Assembly (NCBI GenBank): GCA_902521005.1
Contig: CABYPZ010000003.1
Coordinates: forward strand, 38,219 to 102,218
Direction of reading: 5' to 3'
DNA length: 64,000 nucleotides
DNA from: an uncultured Pelagibacteraceae bacterium
GTDB taxonomy: Bacteria; Pseudomonadota; Alphaproteobacteria; Pelagibacterales; Pelagibacteraceae
A model generated the notes under the pieces. It saw only the letters and a program-made list of their open reading frames with translations, was not told the origin of the DNA and did not search any database. How positions within the stretch are numbered: the stretch's first letter is position 1; every line of letters begins with the position of its first letter. The translations under genes and the position numbers were made by a program. Shown here piece by piece: positions 41,411 to 49,677 of this stretch.

Positions 41411-41674
41411 TTAATCAACGTTCATGCTTACAAATATAACCACTAAAACCAAACCAATGATTAAAATATGGTTTCCAAGATCAAAAACTCCTACTTTGCT
41501 ATTTTTTTTATCTATAAGTTTTCGATGCAATGGTACATTATCATAAGGATTAATTTTGATTTTGGAACCTTCGTTCTGTTCATTATCTACTTTAACAGAA
41601 AAACCAAACCAAGTAAGATAAATGAATAGAATAAAAAAAATCAGTAATCCTCCTAATATTGTATATCCGTCCAT
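41411..41674 (-). CDS. Small two-helix membrane protein in the cytochrome oxidase locus
   Basis: An 87-residue protein with hydrophobic segments at about 5-27 (ILGGLLIFFILFIYLTWFGF) and 65-84 (FDLGNHILIIGLVLVVIFVS), joined by a polar loop (KINPYDNVPLHRKLIDKKN). No family is recognised. It sits 3 bp from ctaB and 3 bp from the subunit IV gene. Position suggests an oxidase accessory subunit or assembly factor. The copper chaperone gene ctaG, usual near here in alphaproteobacteria, is absent; this protein has no Cys and cannot replace it directly. Confidence 0.6.
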   Translation of the reverse strand: MDGYTILGGLLIFFILFIYLTWFGFSVKVDNEQNEGSKIKINPYDNVPLHRKLIDKKNSKVGVFDLGNHILIIGLVLVVIFVSMNVD

Positions 41675-41677
41675 AAA

Positions 41678-42022
41678 CTATTGTCCTCCACCAACAAAAA
41701 AATAAAATAATCTTGAAAATAAAGTATATTGACCTTCAGCAGCCATTAAAACGATAAAGCAAGCTATTGCCGTCATTGGCCAAAGAAGTACATTTACAAG
41801 TGCATATCTTTCCCAGAATAGATGCATAAAGAATGCCATTATTAATCCTGCTTTTAAAAACATAAAAAATAAGATCAAGCTCCATCTAAGCATTCCTTGA
41901 AATTGGTACCAATCAACCATGTACGAAAAGAAACTTAGTACAAATAACAATCCCCATATCCAAAGATAAATACCTATCTTATGTGTGCTACCCTGTTGTT
42001 CTTTTTTTTTAGTCTCTTCCAT
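41678..42022 (-). CDS. Cytochrome c oxidase subunit IV, CyoD/COX4-like
   Basis: A 114-residue protein with three membrane helices (about 18-38, 46-66 and 74-96). The pattern HKIGIYLWIWGLLFVLSFFSYMV...LRWSLILFFMFLKAGLIMAFFMHLFWE matches prokaryotic subunit IV (CyoD/COX4_pro), including the MAFFMHL motif. These subunits stabilise the oxidase and are more usual in quinol oxidases and some gamma/betaproteobacterial cytochrome oxidases than in classical alphaproteobacterial aa3 operons. It lies 8 bp after ctaE. Confidence 0.8.
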   Translation of the reverse strand: MEETKKKEQQGSTHKIGIYLWIWGLLFVLSFFSYMVDWYQFQGMLRWSLILFFMFLKAGLIMAFFMHLFWERYALVNVLLWPMTAIACFIVLMAAEGQYTLFSRLFYFFVGGGQ

Positions 42023-42030
42023 AATTTAAA

Positions 42031-42744
42031 TTACCATAAATAAAAAAACGCGAAAATAAATACCCAAACTAAATCTACAAAGTGCCAGTATAATCCAAGT
42101 ATTTCAATTTCTACATAGTCACCTCTCATTGTTGTAAACCAGCCTCTTTTTCCACCATTTTCATAGTGCCCAGCGAAAACTTTGTAAGCGTATATAAATA
42201 AAAATATAACTCCAATTGATACATGGGTTCCATGAAAACCAGTTATCATAAAAAAGAATGAACCAAATTGTGCAGCACCAAAAGGATTTTCCCAAGGTCT
42301 AACACCTTCATGAATAAGTTTTGACCATTCATAAGCTTGCATACCTACGAATGTTAATCCCCCAACGGCAGTTGCTAAGACTAACCAGCCGCACATCTTT
42401 TTATTTTTCTCGTAACCGTACTTAACCGCTAGAGCCATTGTACCGCTGCTAGTAATTAAAACGAAAGTCATTAGCGCAATCAGCAATAATGGTACTGGAA
42501 CTCCAAATGCATCTAATGCAAAAACCTCACTCGGATTAGGCCATTCAACTGGAGTTGAAGCTCTGCCCTTCATATATGAAATTAAAAAACAACTAAATAC
42601 AAAGGTATCACTTAATAAAAAGATCCACATCATTGCCTTGCCCCAATGTACACCTTTGAACATTGTTTGATCTGAACCAGTGTCATGAGCCATACCTTTA
42701 AAACCAGGTTTAAACTCATAATCAACTATTTTTTGCTCAGACAT
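42031..42744 (-). CDS. ctaE: Cytochrome c oxidase subunit III
   Basis: The 237-residue subunit III has five to seven membrane helices and typical motifs: KAMMWIFLLSDTFVFSCFLISYMKG, GMQAYEWSKLIHEG, MITGFHGTHVSIGVIFLF and the C-terminal YVEIEILGLYWHFVDLVWVFIFAFFYLW. It supports proton uptake and stability of subunit I. It lies 18 bp downstream of ctaD. A second subunit III-like gene lies at 45761-46441. Confidence 0.95.
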   Translation of the reverse strand: MSEQKIVDYEFKPGFKGMAHDTGSDQTMFKGVHWGKAMMWIFLLSDTFVFSCFLISYMKGRASTPVEWPNPSEVFALDAFGVPVPLLLIALMTFVLITSSGTMALAVKYGYEKNKKMCGWLVLATAVGGLTFVGMQAYEWSKLIHEGVRPWENPFGAAQFGSFFFMITGFHGTHVSIGVIFLFIYAYKVFAGHYENGGKRGWFTTMRGDYVEIEILGLYWHFVDLVWVFIFAFFYLW

Positions 42745-42762
42745 TACTTGCCTTTTTTATAT

Positions 42763-44601
42763 TTAAGTTTTTTCTACCTCTGTATTTGATACTTCACTCG
42801 GTGGCGTAGTTTGAGGCATGAAATCTTCTTTAGCTCCAGGTACACTATAGTCATATGCCCATCTATGTACTACTGGTAACCTTTCTCCAAAATTACCATG
42901 CTCAGGCGGAACTGTTGAGGTATGCCACTCTAAAGAGTTTGCCTTCCAAGGATTCTTACCTGCTGGTTTTCCAGTTTTCAAAGTTTTTATAATATTATAA
43001 ATCAAAATAAATTGTGCAGCGCCAACTATGAAAGCTGCCAAACTTATGAACTCGTTTAACCCCACTCCTGATGTCATGTAAGGACTATCGTACATTTCAA
43101 AATATCTTCTAGGAACTCCAATAAAACCTAGGTAGTGCATTGGGAAATAAATTGAATATGCACCTAAGAAAGTTATCCAAAAATGCCATTTCCCTAAACC
43201 TTCATGAAGCATTCTACCTGCAACCAATGGAAACCAGTGATAAACAGCACCCATTATTACCATCAATGGAGCAATGCCCATTACCATATGGAAGTGAGCC
43301 ACTACAAAATAAGTATCAGATAGTGGTACATCTACCGAAACGTTTCCTAAAAATATTCCTGTTATACCCCCGTTTACAAATGTTACAATAAAACCAAGGC
43401 ACCATAACATTACAGTATTAATTCTAATATTTCCTCTCCATAAAGTTAAAATCCAATTATAAACCTTCATGGCGGTGGGAACTGCAATTATGAGTGTAGT
43501 TGACGCGAAGAAGAAGCCAAACCAAGGATTCATTCCACTTACATACATATGGTGTGCCCACACAAAGAAACTTAAAGCTCCAATTCCTACAATTGCCCAA
43601 ACCATCATTCTGTAACCAAAAATATTTTTTCTAGCATGCACAGATATTAAATCTGAAACTATCCCAAACGCTGGAAGAGCTACAATATAAACTTCGGGGT
43701 GACCAAAAAACCAGAATAAGTGTTGGAAAAGAATTGGACTTCCTCCTCCATATTCTAAAACTTCACCTGCTTTTAAAATAGTTGGCATGAAGAAACTTGT
43801 TCCAAGAACTTTATCTAAAGTCATCATTATAGAACTTACTAAAAGTGCTGGAAATGCTAGCATCGCTAGTACTGTTGCTGTGAAAATACCCCAAACCGTT
43901 AAGGGCATTCTCATAAGCGTCATACCTCTAGTTCTTGCTTGAAGGATTGTGATCAAATAGTTTAGTCCTCCCATGGTAAAACCAATTACAAATAAAGATA
44001 AAGATATCAACATTAGAAGTATTCCTGCTCCTGATCCAGGTGTTCCGTCTAAGATTGCTTGAGGAGGATACAATGTCCAACCTGATCCTGTTGGTCCACC
44101 AGGTACGAAAAAGCTTGCCATTAAAACTGCAACAGCAACAAAAAACATCCAGAAACTTAACATGTTTACATATGGAAAAACCATATCACGCGCTCCAACC
44201 ATTAATGGTATTAAATAGTTACCAAAGCCTCCAAGAAATAATGCTGTTAAAAAATAAACAACCATTATCATTCCATGCATAGTTACGAATTGATAATAAT
44301 GTTCCGCAGTCATAAAACCAGCTAATTCAGGAAAACCTAATTGCAATCTCATCAACCAAGATAAAATTAATCCTACAATACCAGTGAATACTGCTGTTAG
44401 AAAATACTGTACGCCAATTACTTTAGCATCTTGGCAAAAAACCCATTTAGTTAGAAATGTATGTCCATGATATAAGTCTTGTTCAGGTATTTCAGCAGGT
44501 CTTACGTAGTCAACGTCTCCAACTGCAGCACCAGAATATTCATTCATAGTCTCAGAAGACTGAGTTTGATAACCTGATTTATTTTCTATTTCATCTGACA
44601 T
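42763..44601 (-). CDS. ctaD: Cytochrome c oxidase subunit I
   Basis: The catalytic subunit carrying haem a and the haem a3-CuB site. The 612-residue protein shows the His ligands: FVTMHGMIMVVYFLTA, FFGHPEVYIVALPAFG with the cross-linked His-Tyr pair, WAHHMYVSGMNP, and VAHFHMVMG. It is longer than the common ~530-560; extra residues are at the N-terminus (about 40, before the first helix) and in a C-terminal tail (KNPWKANSLEWHTSTVPPEHGNFGERLPVVHRWAYDYS...). Presence of a CuA subunit (ctaC) marks it as a cytochrome c oxidase. Confidence 0.97.
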   Translation of the reverse strand: MSDEIENKSGYQTQSSETMNEYSGAAVGDVDYVRPAEIPEQDLYHGHTFLTKWVFCQDAKVIGVQYFLTAVFTGIVGLILSWLMRLQLGFPELAGFMTAEHYYQFVTMHGMIMVVYFLTALFLGGFGNYLIPLMVGARDMVFPYVNMLSFWMFFVAVAVLMASFFVPGGPTGSGWTLYPPQAILDGTPGSGAGILLMLISLSLFVIGFTMGGLNYLITILQARTRGMTLMRMPLTVWGIFTATVLAMLAFPALLVSSIMMTLDKVLGTSFFMPTILKAGEVLEYGGGSPILFQHLFWFFGHPEVYIVALPAFGIVSDLISVHARKNIFGYRMMVWAIVGIGALSFFVWAHHMYVSGMNPWFGFFFASTTLIIAVPTAMKVYNWILTLWRGNIRINTVMLWCLGFIVTFVNGGITGIFLGNVSVDVPLSDTYFVVAHFHMVMGIAPLMVIMGAVYHWFPLVAGRMLHEGLGKWHFWITFLGAYSIYFPMHYLGFIGVPRRYFEMYDSPYMTSGVGLNEFISLAAFIVGAAQFILIYNIIKTLKTGKPAGKNPWKANSLEWHTSTVPPEHGNFGERLPVVHRWAYDYSVPGAKEDFMPQTTPPSEVSNTEVEKT

Positions 44602-44624
44602 TTCTTTTCCTCTTTATATATATA

Positions 44625-45497
44625 TTAATTTAAATTTAAATTTATTTTTTTTGCGATCTTGTTTTCCTCAATTTTTAATTTGTTTTGTTTGGCAACTAAT
44701 TCTGAAAAAGTTTCTTGTTCATTTAACCAAGAGTTGTAGTCTTGTTTACTTTGGACAATAACAGAGCCTCTCATAGCATAATGTCCAACTCCACAATACT
44801 CAGCACAAAGCACTTCGTATTCTCCAACTTTATTAGGTTCAAACCAATAAAAAGTTATTGTTCCTGGAACAGCATCCATTTTTGCTCTAAATTGTGGAAC
44901 ATACCAATTATGTAATACGTCAACTGATCTTAATAAAATTTTTATCGGTCTATCAGTTTCCATATTCAAAACATCACTTTGAATAATTACATCATCTTGA
45001 CCAAATGGGTCGTTAGGATTTATACCAAATGGATTATCATCATTAATATTAATTACTTTAGTTGTACCTAATTTTCCATCTTCTCCTGGTAATCTGTACT
45101 GCCAACCCCACTGCCAAGCCATTACATCAACCTCTAATGCATTTTTTGGAACGTTAACATATTGATTCCAAATAATTAAACCTGGAGCTAATAAAGCTGC
45201 AACACCTAAAGTTGTTGCCCAAGTAAGTATTCTTTCTAATTTTTTATCTTCAGGCTTATATTCAACTGTTCTACCTTCTTTATAAGAAAACTTAAAAACA
45301 CAATAAACCATGAATAAACATACAGCTACGAAAACACCACCACCTACCCAAAAAGTAAGTGTTATAGTATCATCCATTCCTTGCCAATTAGATGCAATAT
45401 CAGTCCAATACCAAGGTGTAAAAATATGGAAAAGTATTGATCCAACTATGACTAATAAAAATATTATTCCTGCATGCATTAGGGTTATATAGATCAA
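44625..45497 (-). CDS. ctaC: Cytochrome c oxidase subunit II (CuA)
   Basis: The electron-entry subunit. It has 290 residues: two N-terminal membrane helices (about 5-25 and 48-68), a third hydrophobic segment near 92-108, and a periplasmic cupredoxin domain. The CuA ligands are HNWYVPQFRAKMDAVPG (first His) and CAEYCGVGHYAM with two Cys, His and Met. The WQWGWQYRLPGEDGKLG motif is the electron-entry aromatic patch. An acidic Asn/Asp/Pro-rich insertion (DDNPFGINPNDPFGQDD) lies between. First gene of the locus; a start at 45479 (MHAGII) is possible. Confidence 0.96.
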   Translation of the reverse strand: MIYITLMHAGIIFLLVIVGSILFHIFTPWYWTDIASNWQGMDDTITLTFWVGGGVFVAVCLFMVYCVFKFSYKEGRTVEYKPEDKKLERILTWATTLGVAALLAPGLIIWNQYVNVPKNALEVDVMAWQWGWQYRLPGEDGKLGTTKVININDDNPFGINPNDPFGQDDVIIQSDVLNMETDRPIKILLRSVDVLHNWYVPQFRAKMDAVPGTITFYWFEPNKVGEYEVLCAEYCGVGHYAMRGSVIVQSKQDYNSWLNEQETFSELVAKQNKLKIEENKIAKKINLNLN

Positions 45498-45513
45498 TAA
45501 TGCTATAAATACC

Positions 45514-45530
45514 TATGACAAAATGTCATA
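45514..45530. promoter_or_regulatory. Perfect 17-bp palindrome between ctaC and a divergent gene
   Basis: TATGACA-AAA-TGTCATA, a perfect inverted repeat with 7-bp arms and a 3-bp spacer. It lies in the 69-bp gap between ctaC (minus, start 45497) and the 63-residue membrane gene (plus, start 45567). It is 17 bp from the ctaC start, well placed as an operator for one or both genes. It is too small and lacks a T-run for a terminator. The binding protein is unknown. Confidence 0.55.
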
Positions 45531-45566
45531 AAACAATTAAAATAAACTAATATAATCAACGATAAT

Positions 45567-45758
45567 ATGCTCGGAAAATTAGGAATTTTTATAACTATAC
45601 TCGTATTAGTTTTACTATTCTATTTAGTCATTGCTTTTGGTGCGGGAGCTTTCTCAAAAGGTAAATTAAAGCCAGAAACAAAAAAATATTTAAAGTCAGT
45701 TAATATTCTTTTAGTAATTGTTGCCTTGGTTGGATCTGTTTTGGTTTTGTTTTTGTAG
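45567..45758 (+). CDS. Small two-helix membrane protein, unknown function
   Basis: A 63-residue protein with two hydrophobic helices (about 5-28, LGIFITILVLVLLFYLVIAFGAGAF, and 45-63, VNILLVIVALVGSVLVLFL) joined by a basic loop (SKGKLKPETKKYLKS). It is divergent from ctaC and ends 2 bp before the convergent subunit III-like gene. This location inside the oxidase locus suggests an oxidase-related role. No family is recognised. Confidence 0.6.
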   Translation: MLGKLGIFITILVLVLLFYLVIAFGAGAFSKGKLKPETKKYLKSVNILLVIVALVGSVLVLFL

Positions 45759-45760
45759 GA

Positions 45761-46441
45761 TTAAGAAATTAGTGATCTACACCAATCTAAAACTGCATCA
45801 TTATAGACAAACATTATTGTAAAAAAAACAAACCATACAATAAATAAGAATAACCAATAAACTGAGAGAGCTGTTATACTTCTCTCTTCTTTTTTATAAT
45901 CTCTTTCCTCTAGTTTAAAAATTTTTGATGTAACCTTTCCCCAAAAAAATAAACCTCCAAGAAGATGGATACCGTGTAAAGCTGTAAAAAAATAAAAAGA
46001 TGAAAAATAAGTATTAGTTGAAACGTAATTTCCATCAATCATTAATTGATACCACAAAATTAATTGTAAAATTAAAAATAAGTAACTCAAAGCACCAACA
46101 ATGATTAGATTCTTTTTAATATTGCTAGTAAGGTTATTATTGAAATCTCTTCTTATTTTATCAAAAAAATATGTAACCAGTATGAGCACTAAAGTATTTA
46201 TCCAAAGCATATTTGTTTTAAGAATAAATGTAGTATCTTGACCAGGGGGTAATGAATATAAATAACCTGTAAAAATCAAACTAAATAGTACTGAACTAAT
46301 TCCAAATATTATAATTACAACTGACATTTGGTTGGAAATATTAAAAGTTTGACCAGTGTGCTTTGAATCTATCGCTGCTTGATTAGCTTCCCAAGGTTTT
46401 TCAGTTAATGTGCCAAATATCTTCTTTAATATTGAATTCAT
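45761..46441 (-). CDS. Second heme-copper oxidase subunit III-like protein
   Basis: A 226-residue polytopic protein with a subunit III pattern: a polar N-terminus, about five helices, the FYFFTALHGIHLLGGLFFWGKV motif (about residues 148-169) and SVYWLFLFIVWFVFFTIMFV. It is divergent from ctaE and shorter than it. Possible roles are subunit III for another oxidase or an accessory subunit of this one. It lies between the small membrane gene (2-bp gap) and the SCO gene (divergent, 36 bp). Confidence 0.82.
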   Translation of the reverse strand: MNSILKKIFGTLTEKPWEANQAAIDSKHTGQTFNISNQMSVVIIIFGISSVLFSLIFTGYLYSLPPGQDTTFILKTNMLWINTLVLILVTYFFDKIRRDFNNNLTSNIKKNLIIVGALSYLFLILQLILWYQLMIDGNYVSTNTYFSSFYFFTALHGIHLLGGLFFWGKVTSKIFKLEERDYKKEERSITALSVYWLFLFIVWFVFFTIMFVYNDAVLDWCRSLIS

Positions 46442-46477
46442 AATGCTTATATAATTAGTAAAACATATTTTGCAACT

Positions 46478-47065
46478 ATGAAATTAAAGACCTCAATAAC
46501 GGTAATTACAGGATGTCTAGTAATTTTCTTGTTTTTAATGTTGCCCGTTTTTTTATCTATGGAAAAAACTAAAGATGACATTGAATCAAAATTTAAAGGT
46601 TCTGAATTCTCGTTAATTGACGTGAATAATGAGGTAATAACTGAGTCATCCTTCGAAGGTCCTTTAACAGCGATATTTTTTGGATTTACTAATTGTCCTG
46701 ATATTTGTCCGATGACATTAAATAATCTTGATTTGGTAATAAATAATTTAGATGATAAAAAGAAAAATAAACTTAAAATTTTTTTTGTAAGTATTGATCC
46801 AGAAAGAGATACTCCTGAAATAATTAAGGAATATCTAAATTCTTTTGATAACAAAATGTATGGTATTACTGGAGATCCTAAAAAAATTTTTTTAATGTCA
46901 CAATCTTGGGGAGTGATGTCGGAAAAAATATTTACTGGAGAGGGTGAATATCTTATAAATCATAGTTCTTCTATAATTCTCTTAAAAGATGGTAAATATA
47001 TAAATAGGATAAGTCATCATGCAGCTTATGATGATATTTATAAAAATATAAATAAATATTTATAG
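46478..47065 (+). CDS. SCO1/SenC copper-binding protein
   Basis: A membrane-anchored thioredoxin-fold protein that delivers copper to or reduces the CuA site of subunit II. It has 195 residues: an N-terminal membrane helix (about 7-27), the copper motif TNCPDICPMT with C73 and C77, FVSIDPERDTPEIIKEYL, and the conserved His in INHSSSIILLKDG near residue 162. Location in the oxidase locus supports the role, and with no ctaG nearby it is the only copper-assembly protein visible. It overlaps the convergent rsmE end by 6 bp. Confidence 0.94.
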   Translation: MKLKTSITVITGCLVIFLFLMLPVFLSMEKTKDDIESKFKGSEFSLIDVNNEVITESSFEGPLTAIFFGFTNCPDICPMTLNNLDLVINNLDDKKKNKLKIFFVSIDPERDTPEIIKEYLNSFDNKMYGITGDPKKIFLMSQSWGVMSEKIFTGEGEYLINHSSSIILLKDGKYINRISHHAAYDDIYKNINKYL

Positions 47066-47758
47066 TAAATTAAAAACAACTATTGAAATCATAGAAATAG
47101 CAGCAGTCTCTGACCTTAGTATGTTTTTATTTATTTTAAGAGGAATTATTTTTTTTTGTTTTGATATAATTTCTCTTTCCTTTAATGAAAAATCACCCTC
47201 TGGTCCAATTAAAATACAAATGGGTTCATTTTTTTCTAAATTAATTTTAGTTTTTTCAGTATTTAAATCTCCAAAGATTATATTGGTATTTTGATTGGAT
47301 TTTAAAAAGTTTTCCAATTTTGTGATTTTTTCTAGTTTTGGGATATTTAGCCTATTACTTTGTTCAGAAGCTTCAGCAATAATTTTATTTATTCTTTTTT
47401 CATTTAATTTTCTTACAACAGTTCTTTCTGTCAAAATTGGTATGAATCTTGTTATTCCAAGTTCTGTAGCTTTTTGGATCATTAAATTCAAATAATTTAG
47501 TTTGATTGGCGTAAATGCTAACCAAATTTCTTTATCATTTTCTGCTGATCTTAATTTTTTTTGAATAGTAAATTCTACTATGCCCTTATTTATATCATCA
47601 ACTTTAGCTACCCACTCTCCACTTTCATTAAATAATGAAAATTTTTGACCGCTGCCTAACCTCATTACTTTGGAAAGATAATGAGATTGAGACCTGTTTA
47701 GTTGCGACTGTAAATTTAATGATAAACTTTCTTCAAAAAATAATCTAATATTACTCAT
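47060..47758 (-). CDS. rsmE: 16S rRNA (uracil(1498)-N(3))-methyltransferase
   Basis: A SPOUT methyltransferase modifying U1498 of 16S rRNA. The 232-residue protein has the N-terminal PUA-like part (HYLSKVMRLGSGQKFSLFNESGEW), KATELGITRFIPILTERTV, SEQSNRLNIPKLEKI and the knot IGPEGDFSLKEREII...LRSETAAISMISIV. The start is 16 bp from the divergent haloacid dehalogenase gene. Confidence 0.94.
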   Translation of the reverse strand: MSNIRLFFEESLSLNLQSQLNRSQSHYLSKVMRLGSGQKFSLFNESGEWVAKVDDINKGIVEFTIQKKLRSAENDKEIWLAFTPIKLNYLNLMIQKATELGITRFIPILTERTVVRKLNEKRINKIIAEASEQSNRLNIPKLEKITKLENFLKSNQNTNIIFGDLNTEKTKINLEKNEPICILIGPEGDFSLKEREIISKQKKIIPLKINKNILRSETAAISMISIVVFNLL

Positions 47759-47774
47759 ATTTACAAATTAGATT

Positions 47775-48437
47775 ATGAAAAATATTAAAGCAATAATTTT
47801 TGATGCTTATGGAACATTATTTGATGTCAATTCAGCTGCAGAAAAATGTAAAGATAAAATTGGAGATAAATGGGAGGGATTTGCAAATTATTGGCGCACT
47901 ACACAATTAGAATATACCTGGCTTAGAAGCTTAATGAAAAAACACAAAGATTTTTGGCAAATTACAGAGGATAGTTTAGATAAATCTATGAAAGCTTTTA
48001 AAATAAATATCGAAATGAAAAATGAGCTATTAAATTTATATAAGGTTTTATCACCTTACCCAGAGGTAAAAGAAACTCTAGAAAAGCTTAAAGAAAAAAA
48101 ATATAAATTAGCGATACTATCAAATGGAACACCTTCTCTACTTCATGAATTAGTCAATAGTAATAATCTAAAAAATCTATTTGATGACATTTTTTCTATA
48201 GAGGAAGTTAAAGTTTATAAACCAAGTTCTAAGGTTTATGAGATGCCAATTAAAAAATATAATATCAAACATGAGGAAGTTGCTTTTTTAAGTGCAAATA
48301 CTTGGGATGTTTCTGGCGGTGGAAATTATGGATTTACATCTATATGGGTAAATAGAAATAATAATGTATTTGATAATCTGGATTATAAACCAAAAAAACA
48401 AATTACTGGACTAAATCAACTACTTGATATTTTATAA
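47775..48437 (+). CDS. HAD-superfamily hydrolase, haloacid dehalogenase type II-like
   Basis: A 220-residue protein with the L-2-haloacid dehalogenase arrangement: nucleophile D in IIFDAYGTLFDVNSA, LSNGTPSLLHEL (motif 2), KPSSKVYEMPIKKY (motif 3 Lys) and FLSANTWDVSGGGNYGF (motif 4). The cap (about residues 18-95) has YWRTTQLEYTWLRSLM, also typical. True substrate could be a 2-haloacid or a phosphorylated metabolite. It starts a plus-strand run with DoxX, pirin and quinone reductase. Confidence 0.88.
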   Translation: MKNIKAIIFDAYGTLFDVNSAAEKCKDKIGDKWEGFANYWRTTQLEYTWLRSLMKKHKDFWQITEDSLDKSMKAFKINIEMKNELLNLYKVLSPYPEVKETLEKLKEKKYKLAILSNGTPSLLHELVNSNNLKNLFDDIFSIEEVKVYKPSSKVYEMPIKKYNIKHEEVAFLSANTWDVSGGGNYGFTSIWVNRNNNVFDNLDYKPKKQITGLNQLLDIL

Positions 48438-48452
48438 AAAAAAACTAATTAA

Positions 48453-48839
48453 ATGATCACTATGACAAATATAATAGACCTAATTGGAAGAATTTTAATT
48501 TCTGCATTATTTCTTTTAAATGGAATATTTAAAATAAGTAATTATGAGGGAACTATTGGATGGATGGAAGGTTTTGGTATTCCAGGAATGTTTATTGTTC
48601 CAGCAATAATTTTGGAGATAGCAGGTCCAGTTTTGATTGTCATTGGTTATAAAACAAAGTTTGCTGCTGGATTATTGAGTTTATTTTGCATAACAACTGC
48701 ATTTATTTTTCATAATGACTTTGCCGATCAAATGCAGTTTACTTCTTTCTTAAAAAATATTGCTCTTGCTGGTGGTTTTTTAATTCTTTTTGTAAATGGA
48801 GCCAAAGGTATAAGTTTGGATAACAAATTTAAAAAATAA
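48453..48839 (+). CDS. DoxX-family membrane protein
   Basis: A 128-residue protein with four membrane helices: GRILISALFLLNGIFKI, FIVPAIILEIAGPVLIVIGY, FAAGLLSLFCITTAFIFHNDF and FLKNIALAGGFLILFVNG. This is the DoxX/DoxD pattern, with the RILISALFLLNGIFK start typical. Members are linked to redox or thiol stress in other bacteria. It lies 15 bp after the dehalogenase and 1 bp before the pirin gene. Confidence 0.85.
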   Translation: MITMTNIIDLIGRILISALFLLNGIFKISNYEGTIGWMEGFGIPGMFIVPAIILEIAGPVLIVIGYKTKFAAGLLSLFCITTAFIFHNDFADQMQFTSFLKNIALAGGFLILFVNGAKGISLDNKFKK

Positions 48840-48840
48840 A

Positions 48841-49677
48841 ATGTCAAATATTGAGGTAAAAAAAATTATTAAACCAATTATAGCTTCTGATGGTGCTGGA
48901 GTTAAATTAAAGAGAAGTATTGGTGTTGAACCAAACTACTTTGATCCTTTTTTAATGTTAGATGAGTTTGGTTCTGAAAATAGTGAAGATTATATCGCGG
49001 GGTTTCCCCCTCATCCTCATAGAGGAATTGAAACAGTAACTTATATGCTGCAAGGTGAATTCGAGCATGAAGATAGCACTGGTGCAAAAGGTAGAATGTC
49101 TTCAGGTGATGTACAATGGATGAAGACAGGTAGTGGTATAATTCATTCTGAAATGCCAGCGATGTCTGAAGGTCGTCTTCATGGATTTCAATTATGGATT
49201 AATATGCCAGCAAAATTAAAAATGAGTAAGCCTAATTATATTTATATAGATTCTGATAAAATGAGTGTTCATAAAGATAATGATAAACAAATAAAAATTA
49301 TTGCTGGAAAATTTGAGAAGGCAGAAGGTCCAGTAAAAGGCCATAACGTTGAACCAGTATATTTTGATGTTGAATTAAAGAAAGATAAAGAATTTAAATT
49401 TAATCTACCATCATCTCACAACTCATTTATTTATTTAATAAATGGAGAAATAGAAATTGGTGGTAAAAAGCATGATAAAACAAAAGATAGTACTTTGATA
49501 TTACTAGAAAAAGGAGAAGATTTAAAAGTAAGAGGCAAGACAAATGCAAAATTTTTAGTGATTTCTGGAAAGCCTATTAATGAAGAAATTGCTAGAGGAG
49601 GACCATTTGTAATGAATACAAAAGCCGAGATCTTGCAAGCAGTTCAAGATTATCATAATGGTACGTTTGTAAAGTAA
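48841..49677 (+). CDS. Pirin-family protein
   Basis: A 278-residue bicupin. The metal site is in FPPHPHRGIETVTYMLQGEFEHEDSTGAKG (about residues 56-85; His pair plus further His/Glu), followed by GSGIIHSEMP and LHGFQLWINMP, all standard pirin motifs. Bacterial pirins can act as quercetin dioxygenases or regulate metabolism; the substrate is not evident. Its last base overlaps the quinone reductase start. Confidence 0.92.
   Translation: MSNIEVKKIIKPIIASDGAGVKLKRSIGVEPNYFDPFLMLDEFGSENSEDYIAGFPPHPHRGIETVTYMLQGEFEHEDSTGAKGRMSSGDVQWMKTGSGIIHSEMPAMSEGRLHGFQLWINMPAKLKMSKPNYIYIDSDKMSVHKDNDKQIKIIAGKFEKAEGPVKGHNVEPVYFDVELKKDKEFKFNLPSSHNSFIYLINGEIEIGGKKHDKTKDSTLILLEKGEDLKVRGKTNAKFLVISGKPINEEIARGGPFVMNTKAEILQAVQDYHNGTFVK

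Noticed and set aside
43140..44282. Plus-strand ORFs opposite ctaD
   Set aside because: They are antisense frames within the well-supported subunit I gene and show no protein-like pattern.
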